NCBI RefSeq assembly: GCF_014190775.1
Contig: NZ_JACHVP010000001.1
Location: 1,860,001 to 1,924,000 of the forward strand
Reading direction: 5' to 3'
Length of the DNA: 64,000 nucleotides
From: Leifsonia aquatica
GTDB lineage: Bacteria > Actinomycetota > Actinomycetes > Actinomycetales > Microbacteriaceae
Of this stretch, positions 49,433 through 57,461 are shown piece by piece. Within the stretch, counting starts at the first letter, position 1. Every line of letters starts with the position of its first letter. The notes beneath the pieces are model-generated. The model ran no database searches. It worked only from the letters and a program-made list of their open reading frames with translations, and was not told the origin of the DNA. Made by a program: the position numbers and the translations under genes.

Positions 49433-52400
49433 GTGGAGTCCGCGCCTTCGTCCCCCCGCGTCGCCGTCCTCGGCCCCGTGCGGGTGGAGGATCGCACCGG
49501 CACGCTGACCGAGCCCGCCGGAGCGCGCTCGAAGCGGCTCCTGGTCGCGCTGACGCTCGCGCACGGCCCGGTGTCGGTGTCGTCGCTCGTGGCGGACCTC
49601 TGGGACGACGCTCCGCCCCGGCAGGAGCGCGCCGCCCTCCAGACCCTCGTGTCGCGCCTCCGCACCTCCAGCGCCGACGGGCTGGTGGAGTCGACCGCCG
49701 GCGGCTACGCGCTGGCGATCCCCGCCGAGCAGACCGACCTCGGGCTCGCCCGCAGCCGCGCGGCATCGGCCCGCGACCTCCTCGCCGCCGGCGACGCGCG
49801 AGCGGCCGCGCGGGAAGCGACCGTCGCCCTCGACCTGTGGCGCGGCGACCCGGGGGCCGAGCTGGGCGACGTCCCGCTCGCCGACGACCTGGCCCGCACC
49901 GCCGCGGCGCTCCGCGACGAGCTGCTGCTGGTCCGGTCGCGTGCGCGACGGGCGGCCGCCGACCACGACGCCGCCCTCGACGATCTCGCCGCTCTGCTGC
50001 AGGCGCATCCGCTCGACGAGTCCCTGCAGCTCGAGCGGATGGCCACGCTCGCCGAGGCCGGGCGGCGCAGCGAGGCCCTCCTCGCGTTCGCCGAACTCAA
50101 GGAGGCGCTGCTCGACCGCCTCGGCACGCGCCCCGGTCCCGAGCTGGTCGCGTTCAACGCCCGCCTGCTCGCGGAGGAGGACCAGCCCGAGCCGAGCACC
50201 GCCAAGCAGGTCCGCATCGGTCTGCGGAGCGCTCCGAACGCGCTCCTCGGCCGCGAGTACGACCTGCAGGCGCTCGAGGACGTGATCGCCACCTCCCGCC
50301 TGACGACGATCCTCGGCGCGGGCGGCCTGGGCAAGACCCGGCTGGCACAGGAGATCGGCCGCCGCGCGATCCACACACCGTCCGTCGTCTTCGTGGAGCT
50401 GGCGAGCGTGCGCAGCGCGGAGGACATCGAGCTCGCGTTCGCCTCCACCCTCGGCATCCGGGAGGCGCGCAGCACCCGCTCCGGCGACCCGGGAGCGCTC
50501 GTCGACATCCACTCCCGCATCCTCGGACTGCTCGCCGAGCGCGAGACGCTGCTCATCGTCGACAACTGCGAGCACATCGTCGACGCGGCGGCGACCTACA
50601 TCGCCGACATCCTCGACGCGACGACGACCGTCCGGGTGCTGGCCACCAGCCGCGCCCCGCTGGCGATCGGCGCGGAGCGCGTGTACCCCCTCGATTCGCT
50701 GCCGAGCGCGGGAGGCGGTCCGGCCGTCGAGCTCTTCGTGGAGCGCGCGCGGGCGGCGCGGCCCGGCGTCGTGCTTCCGCTCGACACAGTTGCCCGCCTC
50801 TGCGACCGGCTCGACGGCCTCCCGCTGGCCATCGAGCTCGCCGCCGCGCGCACCCGGTCGCTCTCGGTCGAGGAGATCGAGCGCCGACTCGGCAACCGCT
50901 TCGCCCTCCTGACCGGCGGCGAGCGCACGGCCCCCGAGCGGCACCGCACCCTCTTCGCCGTCATCGATTGGAGCTGGAATCTGCTCGCAGGCTCCGAGCA
51001 GGCGCTCCTGCGGCGACTCTCCGCGTTCCCCGACGGGTTCAGCGCCGAGGCGGCCGAATCCGTCGCCGGTCCGGGCGCGAGCTCGGTGCTCGACGACCTC
51101 GACGCCCTGGTCGCCCAGTCCCTCGTGACGGTGACGGAGGACGCGACGACCGGCCTCCTGCGCTACCGCATGCTCGAGACGGTCCGCGAGTTCGGCGACC
51201 GCGAGCTGGCCGAGGCCGGCGAAGGCGACGAGGTGCGGGACGGGATGGACGCGTGGGCGGTGGCCTTCGCCCACCGCGCGATGGAGCACATGCACGGCCC
51301 GGAGCTGGTGCAGACGTTCGGTCGCGTGACCGCCGAGCAGGACAACCTGGTGGGCGTGCTGCGCTCCGCCATCGACGGCGGGCGCCCGGCCACCGTCGCC
51401 GCGGTGTTCGGTCTGCTCTCCTACTACTGGTCGCTCCGCAGCGCGCACTCCGAGGTGCTCGGCTTCGGTCCGACGGTGCTGGCCGCGCTGGCGGGGTGGG
51501 AGCCGGTCGACGGCGAGCGCGAGGACGCCGCCGTCTGCTTCACCATCATCGGCGGGACCTTCCTGTACGTCGATCTGCGCACGTCGGTCCGCGCGATCTC
51601 CCGCCTCAAGCGCCTCCGCCGGGAGCGGGACTTCGCCGATCCGCGCCTGAACGCCATGTCGAGCCTCATCACCGTCGCGGGCAAGGTCGAGCCCGGGATG
51701 CGGATGCTGGCCGAGTACGCCGCGTCGAGCGATCCCGAGGTCGCCGTGATGGGCAACCTGCTGCTGGCCCAGCTGCACGAGAACGCCGGCGAGCTGCGGC
51801 AGGGTCTCGTCGAGGCGCACCGGTCGTACACGCAGGGCCTGGAGGTCGACGATGCGTGGTCGACAGCGTCGGCGGCACAGGCCCTCGCGCAGCTCCACAG
51901 CCAGCTGGCGCACCCGGAGGAAGCGCTCCGCTGGGCCCAGCGCGCCCACGACGGGCTGGCGCCGCTGCAGGCGGCGGGCGACCTGCGGCAGCTCGACTGG
52001 CTGATCGCGATCAACTCCATCACCGTGGGCGACACCGTCCGCGGCCGCGAGCTGCTCGACACCTATCTGAGCGTGGAGGTCGACCGGACGGGCTTCGACT
52101 ACGTCGACTACTACGGCATCGGCTACGGCGGCATGGCGGAGATCGCACTCGCCGAGGGCGATCTGGCCGAGGGACTTCGCCGCTATGCGGAGGCCGTCGG
52201 CGTCTTCGTCGACGACGGCGCCGCCCAGCGCGAGACCCTCACGAACCCGTGGATGACGATGCTGGGGGCGGCCGAGCTGGTCGTGCACGTGCGCGCGCAC
52301 GCCGCCGGACCCGACGAGATCGAGCCGGGGACGGTGACGTGGGAGGCCACCGACGAACTCGCCCGGCGGCTGCGGGTGCGGGTGCTCGTCTACACCCGGC

Positions 52401-52720
52401 TGAGCACGTGGTACGTCGACAAGCCCGTGCTGGGCAGCGGCCTCCTGGGCTACGCCGTCTGGATGCTGGATCCGCACACCGCCGCCGCGCACGACGAGCA
52501 GTGGGTGGCGGCCGGGCACGAGCTGGTCGGGCTGGCCACGCGACTGAACTCCCGCCAGGACCTGGCGAGCATGCAGCGCGAGCGCCTCTCCGCTCCGATC
52601 GCGGCGGCCTGGGGTGCGGAGCGCCTCGCGGCCGCCGTGGACGCGGCGTCCGGCCTCTCGCTCGACGAGGCCTCCGCCCGTGGCCTCGAGCTGCTGCGCT
52701 GGGCGAAGCCGGCCCGCTGA
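49433..52720 (+). CDS. BTAD/SARP-type ATPase transcriptional regulator
   Basis: This 1095-residue regulator has an N-terminal winged-helix OmpR-like domain (about 5-90; VAVLGPVRVEDRTG, RSKRLLVALTLAHGP, LQTLVSRLR). The BTAD helical domain follows (about 100-250). The NB-ARC/AAA domain has Walker A GAGGLGKT (about 295-302), Walker B TLLIVDNCEHIVD and an ATSRAPL motif. A long TPR-like C-terminal region (about 600-1095) completes it. AfsR/SARP-like proteins activate nearby biosynthetic or stress genes. GTG 49433 lies 6 nt after TAAACT. The target is unknown; the divergent methyltransferase is the nearest candidate. Confidence 0.9.
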   Translation: MESAPSSPRVAVLGPVRVEDRTGTLTEPAGARSKRLLVALTLAHGPVSVSSLVADLWDDAPPRQERAALQTLVSRLRTSSADGLVESTAGGYALAIPAEQTDLGLARSRAASARDLLAAGDARAAAREATVALDLWRGDPGAELGDVPLADDLARTAAALRDELLLVRSRARRAAADHDAALDDLAALLQAHPLDESLQLERMATLAEAGRRSEALLAFAELKEALLDRLGTRPGPELVAFNARLLAEEDQPEPSTAKQVRIGLRSAPNALLGREYDLQALEDVIATSRLTTILGAGGLGKTRLAQEIGRRAIHTPSVVFVELASVRSAEDIELAFASTLGIREARSTRSGDPGALVDIHSRILGLLAERETLLIVDNCEHIVDAAATYIADILDATTTVRVLATSRAPLAIGAERVYPLDSLPSAGGGPAVELFVERARAARPGVVLPLDTVARLCDRLDGLPLAIELAAARTRSLSVEEIERRLGNRFALLTGGERTAPERHRTLFAVIDWSWNLLAGSEQALLRRLSAFPDGFSAEAAESVAGPGASSVLDDLDALVAQSLVTVTEDATTGLLRYRMLETVREFGDRELAEAGEGDEVRDGMDAWAVAFAHRAMEHMHGPELVQTFGRVTAEQDNLVGVLRSAIDGGRPATVAAVFGLLSYYWSLRSAHSEVLGFGPTVLAALAGWEPVDGEREDAAVCFTIIGGTFLYVDLRTSVRAISRLKRLRRERDFADPRLNAMSSLITVAGKVEPGMRMLAEYAASSDPEVAVMGNLLLAQLHENAGELRQGLVEAHRSYTQGLEVDDAWSTASAAQALAQLHSQLAHPEEALRWAQRAHDGLAPLQAAGDLRQLDWLIAINSITVGDTVRGRELLDTYLSVEVDRTGFDYVDYYGIGYGGMAEIALAEGDLAEGLRRYAEAVGVFVDDGAAQRETLTNPWMTMLGAAELVVHVRAHAAGPDEIEPGTVTWEATDELARRLRVRVLVYTRLSTWYVDKPVLGSGLLGYAVWMLDPHTAAAHDEQWVAAGHELVGLATRLNSRQDLASMQRERLSAPIAAAWGAERLAAAVDAASGLSLDEASARGLELLRWAKPAR

Positions 52721-52778
52721 ACCGGGCGCGGCGCCGAGCGCCCGCATCCACATCCACATCCGCATCCGTGGAACGCGG

Positions 52779-52817
52779 AGCGGCCGCCGCACCCCTCCGC
52801 AGGGTGCGACGGCCGCT
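52779..52817. terminator. Bidirectional terminator between convergent genes
   Basis: AGCGGCCG-c-CGCACCC and GGGTGCG-a-CGGCCGCT form a stem of about 16 bp with one mismatch around a CTCCGCA loop. It lies between the BTAD regulator stop and the convergent exporter permease stop. No T-tract is present, as is common in actinobacteria. Confidence 0.7.
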
Positions 52818-52834
52818 GTCCGCGAGCGCCGGGC

Positions 52835-53653
52835 CTAGGCCTTGCGCATGTACGCCCGGACGGTGAGCGGGGCGAAGACCGCCACGATCACGGCCGCGCC
52901 GAGCAGTGCCCACCAGCCGTCTGCGGGGAACGTGCCGTTGTTGGCGAGGTCCCGCACCGCCGTGACCAGGTGCGACACCGGGTTGATGTTCACGAAGGTC
53001 TGCAGCCAGTCCGGGAGGGTGCTCGACTGCACGAACGCGTTCGAGAAGAACGTGAGCGGGAAGAGCACGAGGAACGAGATCCCCTGGACCGAACCCGCCG
53101 TGCGGGCGATCACGCCGAAGAAGGCGAAGATCCAGCTGATCGCCCAGGCGCAGACGATGACGAGCAGGCCGGCCAGGATGACGAACCCGATGCCCGCAGC
53201 GGGGCGCCAGCCCATGACGAACCCGGTGAGGAACGTGATGGTCGTCGCGATCGCGTAGCGCAGCGTGTCCGCGAGCAGCGCACCCGAGAGCGGGGCGATG
53301 CGCGCGATCGGCATCGACTTGAACCGGTCGAACACACCCTTGTCCATGTCCTCCCGCAGCTGCACGCCGGTGACGACGGAGGTCGTGATCACCGTCTGGG
53401 CAAGGATGCCGGGGATGAGGTAAGGCAGGTACGCGCTCACGCCTCCGGCGAGCGCGCCGCCGAACAGCAGGGCGAACATGATGGTGAAGATGATCGGCTG
53501 CAGTGTGACGTCGAACAGCTGCTCGGGCGTCCGCTTGATCTTCAGGAGGCCGCGGCGGGCCATGGTCAGGGTGTTGGCCAGGGTCTGGCGCACGCTGACG
53601 TGGTTCTTCAGATTCCGCTCCGAGGGCGGTGTGATGGTGGCGATGGCGCTCAT
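52835..53653 (-). CDS. ABC-2 type transporter permease (DrrB-like)
   Basis: This 272-residue integral membrane protein has six hydrophobic segments. The ABC-2 signature includes LTMARRGLLKIKRTPEQLFD before helix 1, MPIARIAPLSG in the coupling region and GISFLVLFPLTFFSNAFV with PVSHLVTAVRDL near the end. DrrB-type permeases export drugs, antibiotics or lipids. ATG 53653 overlaps the ATPase stop by 4 nt, so the two proteins form one exporter. Confidence 0.92.
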   Translation of the reverse strand: MSAIATITPPSERNLKNHVSVRQTLANTLTMARRGLLKIKRTPEQLFDVTLQPIIFTIMFALLFGGALAGGVSAYLPYLIPGILAQTVITTSVVTGVQLREDMDKGVFDRFKSMPIARIAPLSGALLADTLRYAIATTITFLTGFVMGWRPAAGIGFVILAGLLVIVCAWAISWIFAFFGVIARTAGSVQGISFLVLFPLTFFSNAFVQSSTLPDWLQTFVNINPVSHLVTAVRDLANNGTFPADGWWALLGAAVIVAVFAPLTVRAYMRKA

Positions 53654-54666
53654 GCCCGGACTCCTTCTGCTGCGGCGGCCTTCTCGGTGTCGGTGGACTC
53701 CGCGTCGGCGTTCTCCTCTTCGACGCCGTGGCCCGTGAGGGTGAGGAACACCTCGTCGAGGGTCGGCTTCTGGACGGACATCTCCGCCAGGTGGATGCCC
53801 GCCTCGCGGAACGTGATGAACAGGTCGGTCACCGCGTCGGCGTCGCGCATCGGCGCGGTCAGGCGCGCTCCCTCGGGGGAGACGACCGCGTCGACGCCGA
53901 GCACCGTCGCGATCGCACGGCGGGCGTCCTCGACGTCGGCCGCGTCGGCGAGGCGCAGCTGCAGCGAGGACTCGCCGACGGACGCCTTGAGCTCGTCGCT
54001 GGTGCCCTCGGCGACCACGCGGCCGCGGTCGATGACCGCGATCCGGTCGGCCAGCTGGTCGGCCTCGTCCAGGTACTGCGTGGTGAGCAGCACGGTGGAG
54101 CCGGTGGAGACGAGTCGCCGGATGGTGTCCCACATCTGCGAGCGGGTGCGCGGGTCGAGGCCCGTGGTCGGCTCGTCGAGGAAGATCAGCGGCGGCTGCG
54201 CGATGAGGCTGGCGGCCAGGTCGAGCCGGCGGCGCATGCCGCCGGAGAACTTCTTGAGCGGGCGCTTGGCCGCGTCGGTGAGCCCGAACTCCTCGAGGAG
54301 CTCGGCGGTCTTGGCCTTGGCCTCCCGGCCGCTCAGCCCGAGCAGCCGGGCGAAGATCATGAGGTTCTCGTTGGCCGAGAGCGTCTCGTCGACCGACGCG
54401 AACTGCGCCGTGACGCCGAGGAGCTGGCGCACGATCTGCTGCTCCTTGCGGATGTCGTGGCCGAAGATGGTGGCCTCGCCGGCATCCGGCTTCAGCAGGG
54501 TGGCGAGCATGGAGATGGTGGTGGTCTTGCCGGCGCCGTTCGGCCCCAGCACACCGTAGACGGTGCCGGCGCGGACGTTGAGGTCGACGCCGTCCACCGC
54601 GCGGTTGTCGCCGAAGACCTTGACGAGCCCGTGGGCTTCGACCGCCCATTCGGAGCTGCGAGTCAT
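53650..54666 (-). CDS. ABC transporter ATP-binding protein (daunorubicin-resistance DrrA-like)
   Basis: This 338-residue ATPase has Walker A GPNGAGKTT, signature FSGGMRRRLDLAASL and Walker B LIFLDEPTTGLD. The DrrA-family C-terminal domain (about 220-320) ends in PTLDEVFLTLTGHG, and a variable acidic tail follows. The family powers export of hydrophobic drugs with the ABC-2 partner encoded just downstream. ATG 54666 has AAGGAAGGA upstream. The 227-bp region upstream contains no clear promoter or operator that I could identify. No dedicated regulator lies adjacent. Confidence 0.93.
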   Translation of the reverse strand: MTRSSEWAVEAHGLVKVFGDNRAVDGVDLNVRAGTVYGVLGPNGAGKTTTISMLATLLKPDAGEATIFGHDIRKEQQIVRQLLGVTAQFASVDETLSANENLMIFARLLGLSGREAKAKTAELLEEFGLTDAAKRPLKKFSGGMRRRLDLAASLIAQPPLIFLDEPTTGLDPRTRSQMWDTIRRLVSTGSTVLLTTQYLDEADQLADRIAVIDRGRVVAEGTSDELKASVGESSLQLRLADAADVEDARRAIATVLGVDAVVSPEGARLTAPMRDADAVTDLFITFREAGIHLAEMSVQKPTLDEVFLTLTGHGVEEENADAESTDTEKAAAAEGVRA

Positions 54667-54881
54667 GGTGGTCCTTCCTTTCGGATCGGTTGATGTCTCG
54701 ATGCTGCCGCCGCCCGCTTGCACGGCCCTTACGCGCCGCTTACAGCGCCGAGCGGGCAGTGAAAGCGCCCGTGAAAGGGTCGGGCGCAGGTCCGCGAAGG
54801 GGCATCGCCACGCGCGGCCGTCGCGCACGATCCCTGCGCCGTATCGCGCCCGCACGCCGATTCCGTGCGCACAGCCCGACG

Positions 54882-54887
54882 TAGACT
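54882..54887 (+). promoter_or_regulatory. -10 box of sdaA, leaderless geometry
   Basis: TAGACT lies 6 nt before GTG 54894. Confidence 0.5.
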
Positions 54888-54893
54888 GGGGAT

Positions 54894-56279
54894 GTGACAG
54901 CGTACGTCTCGGCCTTCGACCTCTTCTCGATCGGCATCGGTCCCTCGAGTTCGCACACCGTCGGACCCCTGCGGGCCGCCCGCGCGTTCGCCGTCCGACT
55001 GCAGGAGGAGGGCATCCTCGACCGCATCGACCAGGTCACCTGCACGTTGTACGGCTCCCTCGGCTCGACCGGGATCGGCCACGGTACCCCCGACGCGGTC
55101 GTCGCCGGGCTGCGCGGCCTCGAACCCGAGAGCTGCCGCCCGGAGGACGTCCGCGGCGCGTGGAGCGGTCTCGCCGACGACGCCACGATCGCGCTCGCCG
55201 GTGCGCGGGAGATCCCGTTCTCGCGCGACGACATCGACTTCGAGCCGCGCACCCGTCTGCCCGGTCACCCCAATGCGCTGACCCTGCGTGCGTGGGGACG
55301 CGCCGCGGACGGCGAACGCGAGCCGCTCCCCCTGCGGGAGGAGACCTACTACTCGATCGGCGGCGGCTTCATCCGCCGCGACGGCGAGGAGGCCGACCTG
55401 GCCGCGCGCGCCTCCCATCCCCTCCCCTACGACACCGCGGAGGAGCTGCTGGCGATCTGCGAGCGGCTCGACATCCCGATCTGCGAGGTCGCCCGGCGCA
55501 ACGAGGCGGCCCTGCACGGCGAGGAGCGCACGGCCGAGCGGCTCGATCTGATCTGGGAGGCGATGGCGGAGTGCGTCGCCAACGGCCTCGCCGGAAGGGG
55601 GACCCTCCCGGGCGGACTGCAGGTCCCGCGCCGCGCGGCCGCCATGCGCGAGCACCTGGAGCGCGTGCAGGACGACCCCGGCCGGGCGACGGCCCTGGAG
55701 TGGCTGCACGCGTTCGCGCTGGCCGTCAACGAGGAGAACGCGTCCGGCGGCCGCGTCGTCACCGCGCCGACCAACGGCGCTGCGGGCATCGTGCCGGCCG
55801 TGGCCCACTACTACCTGCGCTTCGTGCCCGGTGCGACCGCCGACGGCATCCGCCGCTACCTGCTGACCGCGACGGCGATCGGCTCGCTCTTCAAGGCGAA
55901 CGCCTCCATCTCGGGCGCCGAGGGAGGCTGCCAGGCCGAGGTCGGGTCGGCCTGCGCGATGGCCGCGGGGGCCCTGTGCGCGGTGCTCGGCGGCACTCCG
56001 CGTCAGGTCGAGAACGCCGCGGAGATCGCGATGGAGCACCACCTCGGACTCACCTGCGACCCGGTCGGCGGCCTGGTGCAGATCCCGTGCATCGAGCGCA
56101 ACGCGATCGCCTCCTCCACCGCGGTCTCGGCCGCCCGCCTCGCCCTGCACGGCGACGGCTCGCACCTCGTCTCGCTCGACACCGTGATCGAGACCATGCG
56201 GCAGACCGGCATCGACATGTCCACCAAGTACAAGGAGACCAGCGAGGGCGGCCTCGCGGTGAACGTCATCGAGTGCTGA
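54894..56279 (+). CDS. sdaA: L-serine ammonia-lyase (iron-sulfur type)
   Basis: This enzyme deaminates L-serine to pyruvate using an oxygen-sensitive [4Fe-4S] cluster. The 461-residue single-chain form has the beta domain ([31 protein letters not shown]). The alpha domain has [50 protein letters not shown] and ERNAIASS; the Cys residues of the last blocks ligate the cluster. The length is normal. GTG 54894 lies 6 nt after TAGACT with no ribosome-binding site. Confidence 0.96.
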   Translation: MTAYVSAFDLFSIGIGPSSSHTVGPLRAARAFAVRLQEEGILDRIDQVTCTLYGSLGSTGIGHGTPDAVVAGLRGLEPESCRPEDVRGAWSGLADDATIALAGAREIPFSRDDIDFEPRTRLPGHPNALTLRAWGRAADGEREPLPLREETYYSIGGGFIRRDGEEADLAARASHPLPYDTAEELLAICERLDIPICEVARRNEAALHGEERTAERLDLIWEAMAECVANGLAGRGTLPGGLQVPRRAAAMREHLERVQDDPGRATALEWLHAFALAVNEENASGGRVVTAPTNGAAGIVPAVAHYYLRFVPGATADGIRRYLLTATAIGSLFKANASISGAEGGCQAEVGSACAMAAGALCAVLGGTPRQVENAAEIAMEHHLGLTCDPVGGLVQIPCIERNAIASSTAVSAARLALHGDGSHLVSLDTVIETMRQTGIDMSTKYKETSEGGLAVNVIEC

Positions 56280-56318
56280 GCGCCGCGGCGCGCTCCCGCC
56301 CGCCGCGCGCCCGCCTGT

Positions 56319-56384
56319 CTCGCGAAGGGTGAGTAGTTGCGGGTATTGCGGGGCGATCACCCGCAACAACTCACGCCTCGCGAG
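56319..56384. repeat. Long intergenic palindrome, tandem copy 1
   Basis: The arms GTGAGTAGTTGCGGGT and ACCCGCAACAACTCAC, extended by CGCGA and TCGCG at the outer ends, form an imperfect 24-bp stem around a TATTGCGGGGCGATC loop region. It starts about 40 nt after the sdaA stop and recurs 30 nt later. Confidence 0.7.
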
Positions 56385-56413
56385 AAGTCATCCACAGGTC
56401 GCCTGCCGCCCGG

Positions 56414-56478
56414 CCGCGAGGGGTGAGTAGTTGCGGGTACTCCGGGGCGAATACCCGCAACTACTCACACCTCGCGAG
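56414..56478. repeat. Long intergenic palindrome, tandem copy 2
   Basis: The 25-bp arms beginning CGCGAGGGGTGAGTAG and ending CTACTCACACCTCGCG pair with a single mismatch around a loop containing CTCCGGGGCG. It has the same core (GAGTAGTTGCGGGTA) and orientation as the copy at 56319-56384. The pair fills most of the 288-bp gap before the sulfurtransferase. Confidence 0.7.
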
Positions 56479-56555
56479 CGGTCGCGCGGCTAGCGCGTCC
56501 GGCGGCCGGTTACGCCGCGTTGCGCAGGGGGCTGCCGGGCGTCGGTGGCGCCCCC

Positions 56556-56561
56556 TAGCGT
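56556..56561 (+). promoter_or_regulatory. -10 box of the sulfurtransferase gene, leaderless geometry
   Basis: TAGCGT lies 6 nt before GTG 56568. Confidence 0.45.
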
Positions 56562-56567
56562 GGTCCC

Positions 56568-57461
56568 GTGAGCACGACACCCGCATCCGCCGCCGACCGT
56601 TCGACCGCGCTCGGCGCCGCCCTGGCCGGGCCGTTGGTCTCCACGCAGTGGCTGTGCGACCACCTCGGCTCCGACGGGCTCGTCGTGCTCGACGCGACGG
56701 TCGTCCCGGCCACCGGCGCCGACGGACGCCCGACCTTCGTCAGCGGGCTCGATCAGTACCTGGTGGAGGGGCACATCCCGGGCGCCGTCTTCGCCGAGTT
56801 GCTCGACGGGTTCAGCGACGCGACGGGCCCGTACTCGTTCACGCGCCCGGATGCGGCAGCGTTCGCAGCGGCTGCGGAAGCGGTCGGCGTCGACGCCGGG
56901 ACGACGGTCGTGATCTACGACGCGGCCGCCGGCCAGTGGGCCGCCCGACTGTGGTGGCTGTTCCGCTCGTTCGGCCACGAGGGTGTTGCAGTTCTCGACG
57001 GCGGCGCCACCGCCTGGCGCGCCGAAGGGCGCCCCGTCGCCCGCGGGCACGTCGAGCCGCGCACAGGCTCCGGCTTCGCCGCCGCCGAACAGCCGGGCTT
57101 CTGGGCCGACAAGAGCACGGTCGCCGAGATCACCGCGGGCGACCGCACGGCCACACTGCTGTGCGGGCTTCCGGCGCGCGACTTCGCCGCCCGCCACATC
57201 CCGGGCAGCCTCAGCGTGCCGGCCGGGCGCCTGGTCTCGCGGGAGACCAACACGTTCCTGCCCGCGCGGGAGCTGCGGGAGCTGTTCGCCGACGCGCTGG
57301 CCTCGCCCGATCCGATCGTCGCGTACTGCCGCAGCGGCATCGCCGCGACCGCCGACGCGCTCGCGCTGGCCGTGCTCGGCCGCACAGACGTCGCGGTCTA
57401 CGATGCGTCCCTCAGCGAGTGGACGGCCGACCCGCAGGCGCCGCTGGCCTCGGTCGCGTAG
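56568..57461 (+). CDS. Sulfurtransferase with two rhodanese domains
   Basis: This 297-residue tandem rhodanese resembles thiosulfate/3-mercaptopyruvate sulfurtransferases. The inactive N-terminal domain contains VVLDATVVPATG, HIPGAVFAELLDGFSD and TVVIYDAAAGQWAAR. The C-terminal domain carries the active-site loop YCRSGIAATADALAL with catalytic Cys. The loop CRSGIA differs from the classic CRKGVT and CGSGVT. The 3' end overlaps the convergent flavoprotein gene by 50 bp. GTG 56568 follows TAGCGT. Confidence 0.9.
   Translation: MSTTPASAADRSTALGAALAGPLVSTQWLCDHLGSDGLVVLDATVVPATGADGRPTFVSGLDQYLVEGHIPGAVFAELLDGFSDATGPYSFTRPDAAAFAAAAEAVGVDAGTTVVIYDAAAGQWAARLWWLFRSFGHEGVAVLDGGATAWRAEGRPVARGHVEPRTGSGFAAAEQPGFWADKSTVAEITAGDRTATLLCGLPARDFAARHIPGSLSVPAGRLVSRETNTFLPARELRELFADALASPDPIVAYCRSGIAATADALALAVLGRTDVAVYDASLSEWTADPQAPLASVA

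Noticed and set aside
52741-52770. Short CATCCACATCC-type direct repeats considered as a CRISPR-like array or tandem repeat locus
   Set aside because: Only about three 6-nt units without spacers occur, just outside the BTAD regulator stop; there are no cas genes.
48791-52792. A 1333-codon open frame antisense to the BTAD regulator and joined to the methyltransferase
   Set aside because: The opposite strand encodes a clear regulator with domain motifs. The antisense product is His/Arg/Gly-rich low-complexity sequence typical of GC-rich shadow frames; only its last 193 codons, the methyltransferase, are real.
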